DNA of 64,000 bases from Ischnura elegans (taxonomy: Eukaryota > Arthropoda > Insecta > Odonata > Coenagrionidae), in NCBI RefSeq assembly GCF_921293095.1, contig NC_060252.1, positions 2,294,001 through 2,358,000 of the forward strand, in the 5' to 3' direction. The notes beneath the pieces were generated by a model. The model saw nothing but the letters and a program-made list of their open reading frames with translations. It was not told the DNA's origin and did no database searches. Of the stretch, positions 22,049 through 33,339 are shown in pieces; the first letter of the stretch is position 1, and each line of letters opens with the position of its first letter. A program made the translations under genes and the position numbers.

Positions 22049-22201
22049 ATGCCTTTGACGTATGCAGTTCTGGGATGCGAAGAAAACTCCAGGAGTGGAC
22101 CCAAAGTTCAAGTTTTTAGCTTTCCAAAAGATCTTGAGCTGGAGACCAAGTGGATTCGGGCGATCAGAAGAGTTTATTTCACCTCTTTGAAAAACAGTAA
22201 G
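22049..22201 (+). CDS. THAP-domain protein, exon 1 (copy A)
   Basis: The ATG at 22049 starts MPLTYAVLGCEENS; the exon ends AACAGTAAG before the donor GTAAGT at 22202. It encodes the first half of a THAP-type C2CH zinc finger: VFSFPKDLELETKWIRAIRR and YFTSLKNSK. THAP domains bind DNA and occur in host factors and in P-type transposases. The first zinc-binding Cys (position 5) is Tyr here, while the inverted copy keeps Cys, so this copy may not fold normally. Joins exon 2 in phase 0. Confidence 0.75.
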
Positions 22202-22769
22202 GTAAGTACGCTGGGGAATGAAACACTCCAATGGCCGTAACAGGGACGGGACCTCGTCACAGGTATAAACAAAACACTGTGTGGTATACTGGAAAGGGAA
22301 GATACGTAGCAGTGACCAACCCCAGCCTCTCAACCGGAAACCCTTCACAAACACACGTTCAACAGTGAAGAAACCTTCGTGAGGGCTTTGGGGGACCTCG
22401 CTAAGGTTGCTCCAGTAAAGGAATGTATGTACGCTTTCAGTAAGGAATGTATGTACGCTATCTCGCTGTAATTATTTGTACATAATTTCTAACCAGATGT
22501 GGCGTGGTGATGTCGATGAATGTCTTTATTACCAAAAGTGGCGATTTAAAATATTGTAGCGGCATTTCAATTGAAAATTCTTGTATTTAAGTTGCCTTTT
22601 TTGTATTATTTCGTTCAGCAAACGTGTTGTTGAAGGAGTTACTGGGAATTATAAATTAGCAGCCAAGTTTATAGTATCAAATATTCTTTCTTAGCTTGCC
22701 CTTAGGTGTTCTATGCGTCTGAAACTCAGTAAAAAAAAGTGCTTATTTAAGTATACATTCGTAAGGGGA

Positions 22770-23570
22770 CGACCGATCTATGGTGGCAAAACATCTCTTG
22801 GAAACAGATCATTATTGCAACTTTGACTTAGAAATACTCCACACCGAAATAAAAGGGAAAAAATTAGACTCCCTGGAAATCTTAGAAATCCAAAAGTTAA
22901 AACAGATGAAGATTCCATTGATGAACGAAAATCTTTTTCATTACCCCTCGCCGTTACTGGCAATACTATATCAAAAACACAGACACATACAAAATACAGA
23001 TCTCCCATGAAATGCCAAAAGTCATTCCCAGCCGCCCCCCCCTTTTTTCTTGACACATGTTTGGACCCTAGATTCCCAACCGTCACAGTTGACCCAGAAA
23101 AAATACGTTACTATATCCAAAGGTTTTTTAAAAATTTTTTGTACAAACCCTTTCCACACTACACCCCCACTTTCACACCGCAGAAGAACAGTAGAAGAAG
23201 GACACGAGGTCAACTACCCAGGAGGAGAAGATCATCTGGGCGAGGACGCTATCCGGACAACCACAACCCGAAAGAAGACAGTGAATGAGTGCGGGGTACC
23301 CTCACCCATCCTAGAACCTTTCTTTTCTTCCCCCTCACCCTGCCTCAGTTCGAGACCCTAAAACGACCCTCCAACCCCCCCCCCCCCCACAGCCTTCAAT
23401 ATGCTCGCTTCTCGTCACCCAAACCCCATTCTCCATCTTACTCCCACCCTCCCCTCAAGCACCATGATATATAAGGAAAATCTTTAAGACTTTTTTCACA
23501 CTTGAAAATGTCGCTGTAACGACGAAACGCGTAGTGTAAAATAAATCTATAAGTGGAAATATTGCAATGT
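22770..23570 (+). pseudogene. PLE fragment 1: GIY-YIG C-terminus and 3' region
   Basis: 22780-23010 encodes VAKHLLETDHYCNFDLEILH and KLDSLEILEIQKLK, the C-terminal part of PLE GIY-YIG endonucleases after the catalytic centre. A C-rich 3' region follows (including a C run at 23376-23389), then at 23499-23533 CTTGAAAATGTCGCTG..CGACGAAACG. The last part has a GTCG/CGAC hairpin followed by GAAAC, as in PLE terminal motifs. The RT part is missing (5' truncated). Confidence 0.65.
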
Positions 23571-23984
23571 GTCATTTCAACAATATACATTCATAACTTA
23601 GAGTTGAAAAGCTATTTGAATTATTTACGTCATAAGTTATAAACTCGGGTATTTTCGATGAAACTACCAGAGTTATTTTAATTTTGGCGTAGTAACTGAT
23701 ATTTCGGAGAAAAGTCAGTGCTGCAGTTGGACCGCTACCCCCTAAAATTCAAACTCGTAATAAGCGTATACCTGCTAATATACCTTCGCGGCCGGATGAA
23801 CAATATATGTTCAGCTGTTGGAATTTTTGGTTTAATTTAGGTATTATTGCTTTTAGATTAATTTCAGCTTATGTATCATTTCATAATACCAACGACACTT
23901 ACTTGATAAGTAGCATGGAAAACATTTAATCATGAGAAATTCATCGTGCCTTATCAGAGACTTGTATATGTTATGTATGATCTT

Positions 23985-24621
23985 AGATTTTCCCGGCGTA
24001 TCAGTTGCAGAAAGGTTTCTCGGGTTTTCCACCGGTTGATGTCGTCCATGTCTCCCGACGTTTCGATCTGCGACTTGCTGATCATCCTCAGGGGATCTTC
24101 CGAATGCCGTTCTTCAAAAATTTTCAGTATATATACACTCCATCCGAGTTCAGGTGTAACCTGATTGGTTCACGCTTGTTGAGGTTTTCCCGCCATTTTT
24201 GTCGTATATAATAGACTTCATTATTGGTCTCCAAGCATTGCTGATTTGGAAACCAGTGTCCCTGTTGAAGTTGTTGCGGTTGACGCGGATCTGAATGGCT
24301 TCCTTGACAAGGCGGTCCCAGTAGCCATGTGCTCGGCATAGCAGTTTCGTCTCCTTCCATTGTATGGCATGATCTTCATTGATGCTATGCTCCGCCACTG
24401 CAGACTTTTCCGGTTGGGCCAGCCGTAAGTACCTCTGATGTTCCTTCGTTCTGGTTTCAATAGTCCGACTGGTCTCTCCAATGTATTTCTTTCCGCACTC
24501 GCATGGAATTTCGTAGACTCCTGGTGTCTTCAGTCCGAGGGGATCCTTTACTCTCACCAGTTGATCCCTGAGCTTTGGAGGTGGTAAATGAATTGTCTTA
24601 ATATTGTATCTGCATATATGT
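23985..24621 (-). pseudogene. PLE fragment 2: GIY-YIG endonuclease, 5' truncated
   Basis: The minus-strand frame 24557-24150 encodes GVYEIPCECGKKYIGETSRT, the GIY-YIG core, then ENGRSVAEHS-like and HGYWDRLVKEAIQIR blocks, ending at a stop. The 3' tail down to about 23990 includes CTGAGGATGATCAGC..GATCGAAACG (24054-24091). Upstream of the GIY-YIG domain only the last RT-proximal residues (TIHLPPPKLRDQ) remain. The 5' end forms a perfect 21-bp inverted repeat with 3-nt spacer at about 24598-24642. It lies in the THAP copy A intron. Confidence 0.85.
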
Positions 24622-24999
24622 TATATGCAGATACAATATTAAGACTAATAGAATAGATAACTAATAGAATAGATAGACTAATAGATAAGATAAGAATATT
24701 AAGAATATATGTTGTATATGTTATTTGCGTGAATGAACCGCCATTAATGGAAGTATGCGTTTTTCTCTTACAATTGTGGGTGATGCAATGAACCGCACTT
24801 TAACGGTGTCCGGCTTTCATCATTTCACATTATGTTATGCTCTACTATAGTTTTAAATGAAAAACCATTGAGGTATATAATTATCTCCTACATTTACTAG
24901 CCAAGTCATTAGGTATATATTTCTCATGCAGAAATGACTAAAATTGGAAATGAAATGACTAAGTAATTCACATGGTATTTTCTTATTTATTAATTTTAG

Positions 25000-25164
25000 G
25001 TGTGTGAGCTTCACTTCACAGCGAGTGATATCAGAAAAGAATCTGTGGCATTGCACGAGAAAATGGGGAAGATAATTCGTGTTGAATTCAAGGTGCCCAG
25101 ATTGGAGGAAGGTGCCATTTCTTCTCAGTTACCGAACTATAATCTAAAAGACAGAAAGACATAG
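25000..25164 (+). CDS. THAP-domain protein, exon 2 (copy A)
   Basis: The acceptor ..aattttag precedes VCELHFTASDIRKESV, carrying the C-x2-H of the THAP finger, then GKIIRVEFKVPRLEEGAISS, the usual C-terminal part with the position normally occupied by the AVPTF-type motif. The frame ends at TAG 25162-25164, giving a 105-residue protein with exon 1. Eighteen bases past the stop a MITE begins. Matching splice sites further downstream in both copies suggest the original gene had more exons. Confidence 0.75.
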   Translation: MCELHFTASDIRKESVALHEKMGKIIRVEFKVPRLEEGAISSQLPNYNLKDRKT

Positions 25165-25397
25165 TGGTAGAAGTGACATATCCCCTATGAAAAAATTGTA
25201 TAAACCTGTTTCAAAATTTTATACTATCATATATTTTCAAAATTTTATACATATATTGCCATGGCAATTGTATAAATTGTATAAAATTTTGAAACAGGTT
25301 TATACAAGAAAAGTTTCTCGGGTTTTCCACCGGTTGATGTCGTCCATGTCTCCCGACGTTTCGATCCGCGACTTGCTGACCATCCTCAGGGGATCTT

Positions 25398-26325
25398 GGA
25401 CATGGACAATTCTACGAGCAGACAGAGGGTGTAGCCATGGGTTCGCCGCTATCCCCAGAAATTGCGAATTTTTACATGGAAAACTTTGAAAAACAGGCTC
25501 TCAACTCAGCTCCACTGCAACCCAAATGCTTTTTTAGATATGTGGACGACACATTCCTGATCTGGCCACACGGAAAAGACGCCCTGGACCTGTTCTTCGC
25601 CCACATGAATAGTCAGCATCCGAGCATCAAATTTACCATGGAAAAAGAGACAAATGGCCAACTCCCGTTCCTCGACATTCTAATCAAGAAAAAGAAAGAT
25701 GGAAGCCTGGGACACAGCATATACAGGAAAGCGACTCACACGGACCTATATTTCAACAATCAGAGTCATCACCACCCGTCACAGAAGCAAGCTGTGTTGT
25801 CTACTCTATTGCACAGAGCGAAGAAGATTCCCGATAACGAGGGCATCCAGAATGAGATAAAGCACCTGAAGATGACGTTTCGGAAAAATGGCTATAGCAA
25901 ACATCAGATTTCTGAGGCCCTAAAAAGGACCTTTAACAAGCTCATTGGCGGCATAAGGGAGCCGCAAGAAGAGCCGACCGCGAAAGCCTTTCTTCCCTAT
26001 GTCTCCACAATATCCGGAAAGATACAACGCATTCTAGGCAGATATAATATTAAGACAATTCATTTACCACCTCCAAAGCTCAGGGATCTACTGGTGAGAG
26101 TAAAGGACCCCCTCGGACTGAAGATATCAGGAGTCTACAAAATTCCATGCGAGTGCGGAAAGAAATACATTGGAGAGACCAGTCGGACTATTGAAACTAA
26201 ACGAAGGAACATCATAGGTACTTACGGCTGGCCCAACCGGAAAAGTCTGCAGTGGCGGAGCATAGCATCAATGAAGACCATGCCATACAATGGAAGGAGA
26301 CGAAACTGCTATGCCGAGCACATGG
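25398..26325 (+). pseudogene. PLE fragment 3: RT C-terminal half and GIY-YIG start
   Basis: The reading contains AMGSPLSPEIANFYMENFE, the catalytic YVDD in CFFRYVDDTFLIW, PFLDILIKKKKDGS, and the linker NIKTIHLPPPKLRD. The endonuclease core GVYKIPCECGKKYIGETSRT then loses frame after SRTIET. The N-terminal RT half is missing. The product would copy RNA at chromosomal ends or nicks; this copy cannot do so. Confidence 0.9.
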
Positions 26326-26333
26326 CTACTGGG

Positions 26334-28691
26334 CAGTGGCGGCTTGCCCATAAGGACTCTCGGACGCCGCCCCTCCCAATATTTGAAAAAGTAAAAAAAA
26401 AATATTCATTAATTTATAATTATACATCTAATTAATCAAAGTGTTTTTTCAGTCACATACATCGAAAGTGTAGGAAAAACACGAAAAGAAATAGCGCGAG
26501 AAGTTCGTATTTGTAGCCGTGGGGCGCTGACCAGAACGTCCCAATCCATCCCCATGCAGTTATATCGAGAGTGGTAGTGGTGGGGGCCGCTGGTGCTATG
26601 ACGCGTCTAACGTTGTGTCTTATGGAAGTCTTGGGACGTCGTCCGAAGATGCGCAGAGCGACGTGTGAGTTGACATCGCTGCGCAGGCCGGCGGGCGTAT
26701 AATCTGGCGTCTACTTGGTGCTGCCACAGATAAGGGACGTACGGGATCAGAATGGTCACTGTACTGGGTGTAGTTATACGATTTTAATTTTTAATTACTG
26801 GTAGGTATTGCTACAGAAAATAAATTATCCCATTATGCTTGCGTTTTTGGGTGTTTTAATTCCGGAACACACAAAATCCAACCAGTTAAAGGCCGTATTG
26901 ATGTAGGAAAACTATTCTCGAGTATTTGCCACAGTTCTATTATGATCACGAATTTCAAGAACATTGGGGAAACTAATATTATAATTTTTAGGCCTGAACA
27001 ATGTATTCATATCTTCCCGATGATTAGAAATGCGGTACCTATTTTTCAGATAAATTTATCAAAAGACCTACAGTATTAGGAAAAATCAGTTATCATTCCC
27101 CACTGATTTATAATTTAAGAAATAGGTGCGTGCGTGATAGGGTGAAGGATTAAACATGATTTAACCCGTAAAACGTGACTTTAAATGGAGTCATTCAATG
27201 AATGTCAAGAAGTGCCGTGTGCAATGCACCTTTTGTGTGTAGGTTCATCATTTTTCTAGCCGTCTTTGTTGTATTAGTTCATGATCACCTAATTCTTCAG
27301 CGGCAGAGCGGTAGCTGTCTGACGGAAAATGTCCACCAGGGTCTGATTTAAGTGGCTTCGAAGAGTTCATATCAGTGCTGAGATCCTTACAGCTCCTATC
27401 TGTGGTTCAGAGTCGTCTTCTTTTACTACCTAGAATTTATATTCTATTATATCATGGCAATGATTTCGAAGACATGGTTATTCCAAGTGCGACCCGTTGG
27501 CGTTTCGTGTGTTTACCACATATGAATCTTAGACTCAAGGAGATGGTCCGTGACGTCTTTTGTTTGTTTGAATGCCTTTGCTGACCTTAAATTCGTCCCT
27601 CAGCTGAATCAGCATTAGTGGACCACGACTTCTATCTCCCTTGAGTCTTCCTTATGGTAACGGCAAGACTCTCGGAAAGAAGGGAGTGAAATGAGTTCAG
27701 ACATCATTTTCGAGGAGTTAACTGTGCGTAATTGCCGATGCAGAAGTTTCTTAGTGCTGTGTGTACATTCAAGAAGACAATTTTGAATTAATCAATAGTG
27801 CTCGTTTTTGTTTTAGGGAAATATAGGGAAAAATTGTCCCCGATTCTGTGTCCAGACACCTTGTTCTTTTTGGTCGCATTTTTCGTCGGCCCATTTTGTG
27901 TCGTTCCTTGTTTATTAAGTACCTTGTATATTTATGGACTAGTGCCCTTGCCATGTGTTCAATCGGAAAGAAATTGTTGTCCGGCGCTGATTTCAACGAA
28001 CGTGTAATTGATCACTTTGCTGAACAAAATGAAAGAAGGATGGACTTCTGCAATATAACTAAAGGCATGTGAGCATTTCAGATTTTGTTAAAATGTGTGA
28101 GAAACATTTAATTATTGATTTTAAATCATACTGTACTCAAGAAGCAACGCGAACACCGCAATCAAAGTTTACATCTGCAATAGCAAAGCGCGCGCATTCT
28201 AGTAGTGTTTGTTGCCTAGTGGAAGTCAGTGACACTCCCCTCCCCCCTCAGGTGTTACAAATGTCATTGCTACCTAAATCATTGCAAATGTTGAATAGAT
28301 TTGACAAATAACGCATTATGATTGCAAAACGAAAAACATAAGTGTATTGCGGGCATATCCGCACGAAGAATGTAGGCGCTAAAACCTAAAGTTACGTATT
28401 TGCAAAATATCGCAGCAAATATATTTTTATTCTTCAAGATCATTGATCAGTACAATCGAGAGTCCGGACTAAGCCGATCCGTATGACCGCGAGCCTACTG
28501 CATTTAGTAATTGTTAATCAAGCTTTATTAGGAAAACTAAGTATTTTTGTTGAAAAAAACGGAACATATGGCATCACAAAATTTAATTCCTAGATTGCCG
28601 TAAAAACTTAATAAAATACACGAAATGTTAAAAAATTATGACCCCTCGGTGGAGTGCGCCCCCCCAGCATTTGACTCACGAGCCGCCACTG
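26334..28691. mobile_element. hAT-type insertion inside PLE fragment 3
   Basis: Terminal inverted repeats CAGTGGCGGCTTG and (right end, reversed) CAGTGGCGGCTCG, flanked by a perfect 8-bp duplication CTACTGGG (26326-26333 and 28692-28699). 8-bp duplications and CAGTG ends are typical of hAT. No hAT transposase frame is visible in its 2.36 kb. A short reading at 28069-28140 (KMCEKHLIIDF) faintly recalls the second half of a THAP finger; I do not claim it. Confidence 0.8.
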
Positions 28692-28699
28692 CTACTGGG

Positions 28700-29040
28700 A
28701 CCGCCTTGTCAAAGAAGCCATTCAGATCCGCATCAACCGCAACAACTTCAACAGGGACACTGGTTTCCAAATCAGCAATGCTTGGAGACTAATAATGAAG
28801 TCCATTATATACAACAAAAAAGGCGGGAAAACCTCAACAAGCGTGAACCAATCAGGTTACACCTGAACTCGGATGGAGCGTATATATACCGGAGAATTTT
28901 TGAAGAACGGCATTCGGAAGATCCCCTGAGGATGATCAGCAAGTCGCGGATCGAAACGTCGGGAGACATGGACGACATCAACCGGTGGAAAACCCGAGAA
29001 ACTTTTCTGCAACTAATACGCCGGGAAAACCTAAGATCAT
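28700..29040 (+). pseudogene. PLE fragment 3: endonuclease C-terminus and 3' tail
   Basis: Resumes with YWDRLVKEAIQIRINRNNFN..GYT then a stop, matching fragment 2 residue for residue in most places. The tail has CTGAGGA (28926-28932), a GATC/GATC stem and GAAAC, the same motif as in fragment 2. Confidence 0.85.
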
Positions 29041-29069
29041 ACAGGTTTATACAATTTTTCATATGGGAT

Positions 29070-29562
29070 AGGACTATGGTGGGTTTGTTTTTTTATAAAT
29101 GGATGATGTGACAATGGACATTCGTTGGAGAAACTATTGAAGATAGTTATTATGGCTCCTGACAATGCACTTTTAAATAATTTTTGTTCAAAAAACAATG
29201 ACAGTCTTTGTTTCACCAAAGCAGTTCATGGTAATAAGAGAAACTTGCCGGTATTATTATGATTGACTAAAGAAAATATAAAATATCTGTATTTTACATC
29301 AGTGTTTTTTCTTTCCTGCTACTATAATTCCTTTTGGTGGTGACCTCATGCATGGTAAGTCAGATCTGAGGCGTAATTTACGAGATATCATGTTTATTTA
29401 TGCAAATATTTATGCTGTTGATTTGGCAGGGCTTTCAGATTTTTATTAGATTGATACATCTACTGAAGTGAAATTGAAACTTTTGCTCGTCCCAAATATT
29501 ATTTCAAATACTTAAGCGCCTGGGACGGGTAAGTTTTATTAGCCGAGGCTGGACTATAGGGA
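29070..29562 (+). other. Downstream part of arm A, possible further THAP exons
   Basis: Similar to the reverse complement of 32117-32640. A donor-like GTAAGT at 29356 and an acceptor-like ATTTGGCAG ending near 29430 are both kept in arm B, and the short readings after the acceptor (GFQIFIRLIHLLK* here, DFHIFNRLIHLLQ* in arm B) stop at the same codon. Confidence 0.4.
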
Positions 29563-32116
29563 AAGAGGGGCAAGGGAACGCATCTAACAAACAATCAAAA
29601 AACTATACATTTCGGTTCAAGTAATAAATTTCATTTTTACACAATTTATTCTTTGTCACATCTACTACAATACGGTCTGAATTATCTCCATATGGTTCTA
29701 TCCTCCATTGCATCAGAAAACATAAAGAACTGCCGTTATTTCTCAAAATATAAGAGAAAAGCAAACTTGCCCCTCACGTGGGGCAAGAGTCCTAATCACA
29801 TTTTTCAAATGTGAACTTTCGCTTTCCTATGAATATGTGGTGCAAGGTTCTTTTATCCATGCTTTACATTCATAACACATTATCCAATCGACAATGGGTG
29901 GCACTAAGTACATTTTCACAACCTCCAAAAGCATAATCAGTATAAACGGTGAAGTGAATTTTGCCGTTTGCCATCCGCAAACCGACGATTAGTACTGCGA
30001 TCTTTATCCCTGTTTTTAGATGTCTTAATATTTAGTCTCGGGGTGTCGGATAAACTGGTAAGAATTCAGACCGCTTTGAGTTTTTACGCCGATTTTGCAC
30101 TTGCAATGGTTTTGGGTATGGACTGATGCTCTCGAGTAAGACGTGTGCCTTCCGATATCTGCAAGACAAAGTATTCTTAGAGGCGGAGGGTTTAAAAGGA
30201 TTAAATGGACGGGAATAAAGGAGTTAAGGGAGAAATGCTTGAGGGTAAAAAGGCTTCTCCGCCTTCTACGTTCATTTTCTCTCCTTGTTCCCTCTTTTTA
30301 TCCATTTCATATTCTCCTTGATTTGGATCCAACTTATCTGTAGCCAATGAAGGCAGGAAAACAGACTCACTAAACGCGTATGGACCTAGTGAGTAAATAC
30401 CGCGTCTATTATCCCTTTGCTGCATTCCCGACAGTTGCTTCTTTCTCAACCATTTCAGAGGGTCAAATAATGTTTCATCTCCTAGCTGAGCGTTGTAGGA
30501 GGTAAATAGGTAAGAACACTATACGGATGAAGACAGTCTCGCAAAATTATATGTTAAGATGGGAAACATGGGAGTTATGGTTGTCTAAAATGAGCTAGAC
30601 TAGATCATCAGCAGAGGGTTTTGCATTTTCCTAAACATTCAGGCCAGTCAATATAAATGTTTGAATTGATGAATCCCAAATCACTCGTTATAAATAGAGT
30701 TCCTGGAGGTTCTACATTTGTAAACTTATTTCTCAAACGGTTTCTCGAAAAAATGAGGGCTAGAGGAATATTCACCCATGCCTGTACACGGGTACAGGCT
30801 ATATGGCACATGGATTAGACGCAATATTAACATATTATTTTAGATTGAAATATATTCTTATATATGCGTGTCGTTATTTTCTCTGAACCCGCTGACTAGG
30901 TCCTTATTGACTGAGTAAACTAGGTGGCAATTATCTGTTCACTGCGGTTGCACTACGGCGGCTAAATCAGCGTCGCAGACAGCACCACTACTACTTCAGT
31001 ATGCTACTGCTATGCTCTGGCGGTAGCACTACAAATAGTGACGTCACACGCATGTGAACGGGCCTTATCTCTAGGTGGCTTAGCGATCGGTCCCAAAGGA
31101 AAGAGGTTTTCCCGGTTCTTTTGGAGATAATCATTTTCAAGCGACTTTCTAGAACCTCTAACAATGGCAGTATAGTAGGAACGAGATGTACGTTTTCCTC
31201 CCGCTGCATTTAGTTCCCAAAGCAATAAAACCGAAGCAAGGCATCACAGCGAAATAGAAAGAGTGTAATGAAGGCTCAGAAGATAAATTCGAAACATATG
31301 CAAAGAAAACTATGAAATACCGAAACTTTTCCGATACTTTTATTCATGAACGCTTTCATTCTGGGCTTATCAGAAGAGTATATGAATTATTTCATCGTTT
31401 CCATACCTAAAAGCACGGCTAATGTGTTCATTTTGAAGGTATTTTAGGTGACAGTAAATAAATATCGAATAAAATAAAACGTGTAATACGTCCCAGACGG
31501 CAAAGAACCCTCCGTATCTAATTCGTATGTACATAGTACCCATTGACTACGGGGATACTATGCCGCTTCGTCGCTTTTCGTCAATGGATACTTTCCATTC
31601 GCGGCCTGTCGACGAAGCGCGTACGTAGCATGTGAATGTCCGCTACTAAGCACGTACGATAGGATACAAAGCGCGGAGGAACACAGCACTCAGGCTAATC
31701 TCAATCGATGAGAATGTAATGAATCATTATGAATTGTAAGTTCTCAATAGGTAAATAATACTATATCATGAATTCTAATTACCATGATACAGTACTATTT
31801 ACCTATTGAGAACTTACAAAACTTACTAGGCCACTTAAATAACTGCGAGAAATGAGATTCTCAAGGCTAATTCACGCATCCCCAGCATTCTTCAGTGGCT
31901 CGTACTTACATGGAAACCTTGAGATGTTAATAAGAGTAAATTCTTATTAATTTTGACACTAAATAAGACATCACATAGCCCACGAGCATTAAAAAGCTTA
32001 CCCTAAAGCCTGACGAAATAAAAATTTTAAATAAAAATTGCCAATGAAACAGGATTGCTGACACATCTGCTATTAGTACTATCGAATTCATCAAAATGCA
32101 AGCAAAAATTAACGTA
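29563..32116. other. Spacer between the two inverted THAP arms
   Basis: No gene recognised. Contains a TGACGTCA at 31039 and the hairpin at 31734-31819. Confidence 0.5.
31734..31819. repeat. 37-bp-arm inverted repeat (hairpin)
   Basis: TTGTAAGTTCTCAATAGGTA.. at 31734 pairs with ..TACCTATTGAGAACTTACAA at 31819 with few mismatches around a 12-nt centre. No target duplication seen. Confidence 0.7.
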
Positions 32117-33339
32117 TAGTTCAGTCTCAGCTACTAAAACTTACCCATATCAGGCGCTAAAGTATTTGAAAAATTATTTGGGATGAGTAAAAGTCTCTAG
32201 GTCACTGCAGTAAATGTATCAACCTATTAAAAATATGAAAGTCCTGCCAAATCACCAGCATAAACACTTGTAAAATAAAACATGGTATCTCTTAGATCAC
32301 ACCTCCGATTTTTTACTTACTTTGCATGAAGTCACCACCACAAGAAATTTTAACGAGGCAGGAAAGAAAAAACCCACAGAAATACAATACAATACAATAT
32401 GTTATGTATTTTCTATTGTCAACCACAATAATATTTCCAATTTCCTCTTCTATCCCACATCTAATTTAGCAAAACAATTACTCTTATTCTCTTTCGAATA
32501 GAAAATTATTTAAAAGAGGACAGGTCGATACATAAAAACTATCTTCAATACTTTCTCCGATGAACGTCCACTATCACAGTATCAACTTGCACAAATCAAA
32601 TTCACATCCACAAATATGTCACTTCTGCCACAATGTCTGTCTTCTTGGCGACAGGTAACAGTGAAGCAATGGTACCTTCCTCCAATCTGGGCACCTTCAA
32701 TTCAGCAAGAATTTTCTCCTCGTCTTCTCGTCCAAGGCCAAAGATTATTTTCTGATATCACAAGGTGCGATGTGAAGCTCACACACCTAAAATTAATAAA
32801 TAATAAAATACCATGTAACTTATTAGGTCAAATCATTTCCAATTTTTGGTATTTCTGCATGAGAAATCAAATTACTAGGCTCGTAAATACAGTAAATATT
32901 TGTATGCCTGATATTTATATTGTTATAAACTATAGCATAAGATAATTTGAAATGATGAAAGCCGACGTGTAATACACCATAGGGCAAGCTAAGAAGCAAT
33001 ATTCGATCCTATAAACTTGGCAGCTTATTCCTAGTTTCTCCTTTAACCACACGTTTACTGAATGAATTATTACAAAAAAGACAACTAAAATGCAAGAATT
33101 TTCAAAAGAATTGCAGCTACAATATTTTGAATCACCATTTTTAGTACTGAATAGTTCGGGATGTGGATGCATCAACATCCCGAAGCCACTTCTGACTTAA
33201 AATTACATCCAAATAATTACAACGAGAAAGAGAGTACATACCTCACAGTTTTTCGTAGGGGTGAAATGTTTTCTTCTTATCGCCCAAATACACTTCTTCT
33301 TCAACTCTGGATCTTTTGGAAATCCCCAGTGAAAATTTT

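Larger units (their letters stand above)
22202..24999 (+). other. Intron of THAP copy A
   Basis: GT at 22202-22203, AG at 24998-24999. At 2.8 kb it is six times longer than the matching intron in copy B (32787-33241), owing at least partly to two PLE fragments in opposite orientation. Confidence 0.7.
25307..29040 (+). mobile_element. PLE fragment 3 with inverted 5' end and internal hAT insertion
   Basis: Flanked by the 13-bp duplication ACAGGTTTATACA (25294-25306 and 29041-29053). The first 91 bp (25307-25397) are the reverse complement of the element's own 3' region (28917-29010). From 25398 the RT reading starts in sense direction. The element is cut at 26333 by a 2358-bp hAT-type insertion and continues from 28700 to its 3' end. 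Confidence 0.85.
25183..29069. mobile_element. Small palindromic MITE split by PLE fragment 3
   Basis: The left half (25187-25306) starts CCCCTATGAAAAAATTGTAT and contains the inverted arms TGTATAAACCTGTTTCAAAA / TTTTGAAACAGGTTTATACA. The right end resumes after the PLE as ..ATTTTTCATATGGG at about 29054-29067. Without the PLE it would be roughly 135 bp and almost wholly palindromic. The CCCC..TGAAAA..TTGTATA end resembles the 5.2 kb element at 33324. Confidence 0.65.
21895..29562 (+). repeat. Arm A of an inverted duplication carrying the THAP gene
   Basis: Matches the reverse complement of 38715-32117 over the region upstream of exon 1, both exons, and the region downstream of exon 2. Examples are AACTATTGAAGATAGTT at about 29130 and GATTTGGCAGGGCTTTCA at about 29420. 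Divergence is by eye 20-30%. Insertions unique to this arm are the PLE copies at 22770 and 23985, and the MITE/PLE/hAT nest at 25187-29066. Confidence 0.75.

Noticed and set aside
23007-23361. Pro/Thr-rich open frames
   Set aside because: They lie in the C-rich 3' region of PLE fragment 1 between its coding end and terminal motif; low-complexity artefact.
28069-28140. THAP-like half finger inside the hAT-type insertion
   Set aside because: Only CEKH resembles C-x2-H; no first half and no frame continuity.
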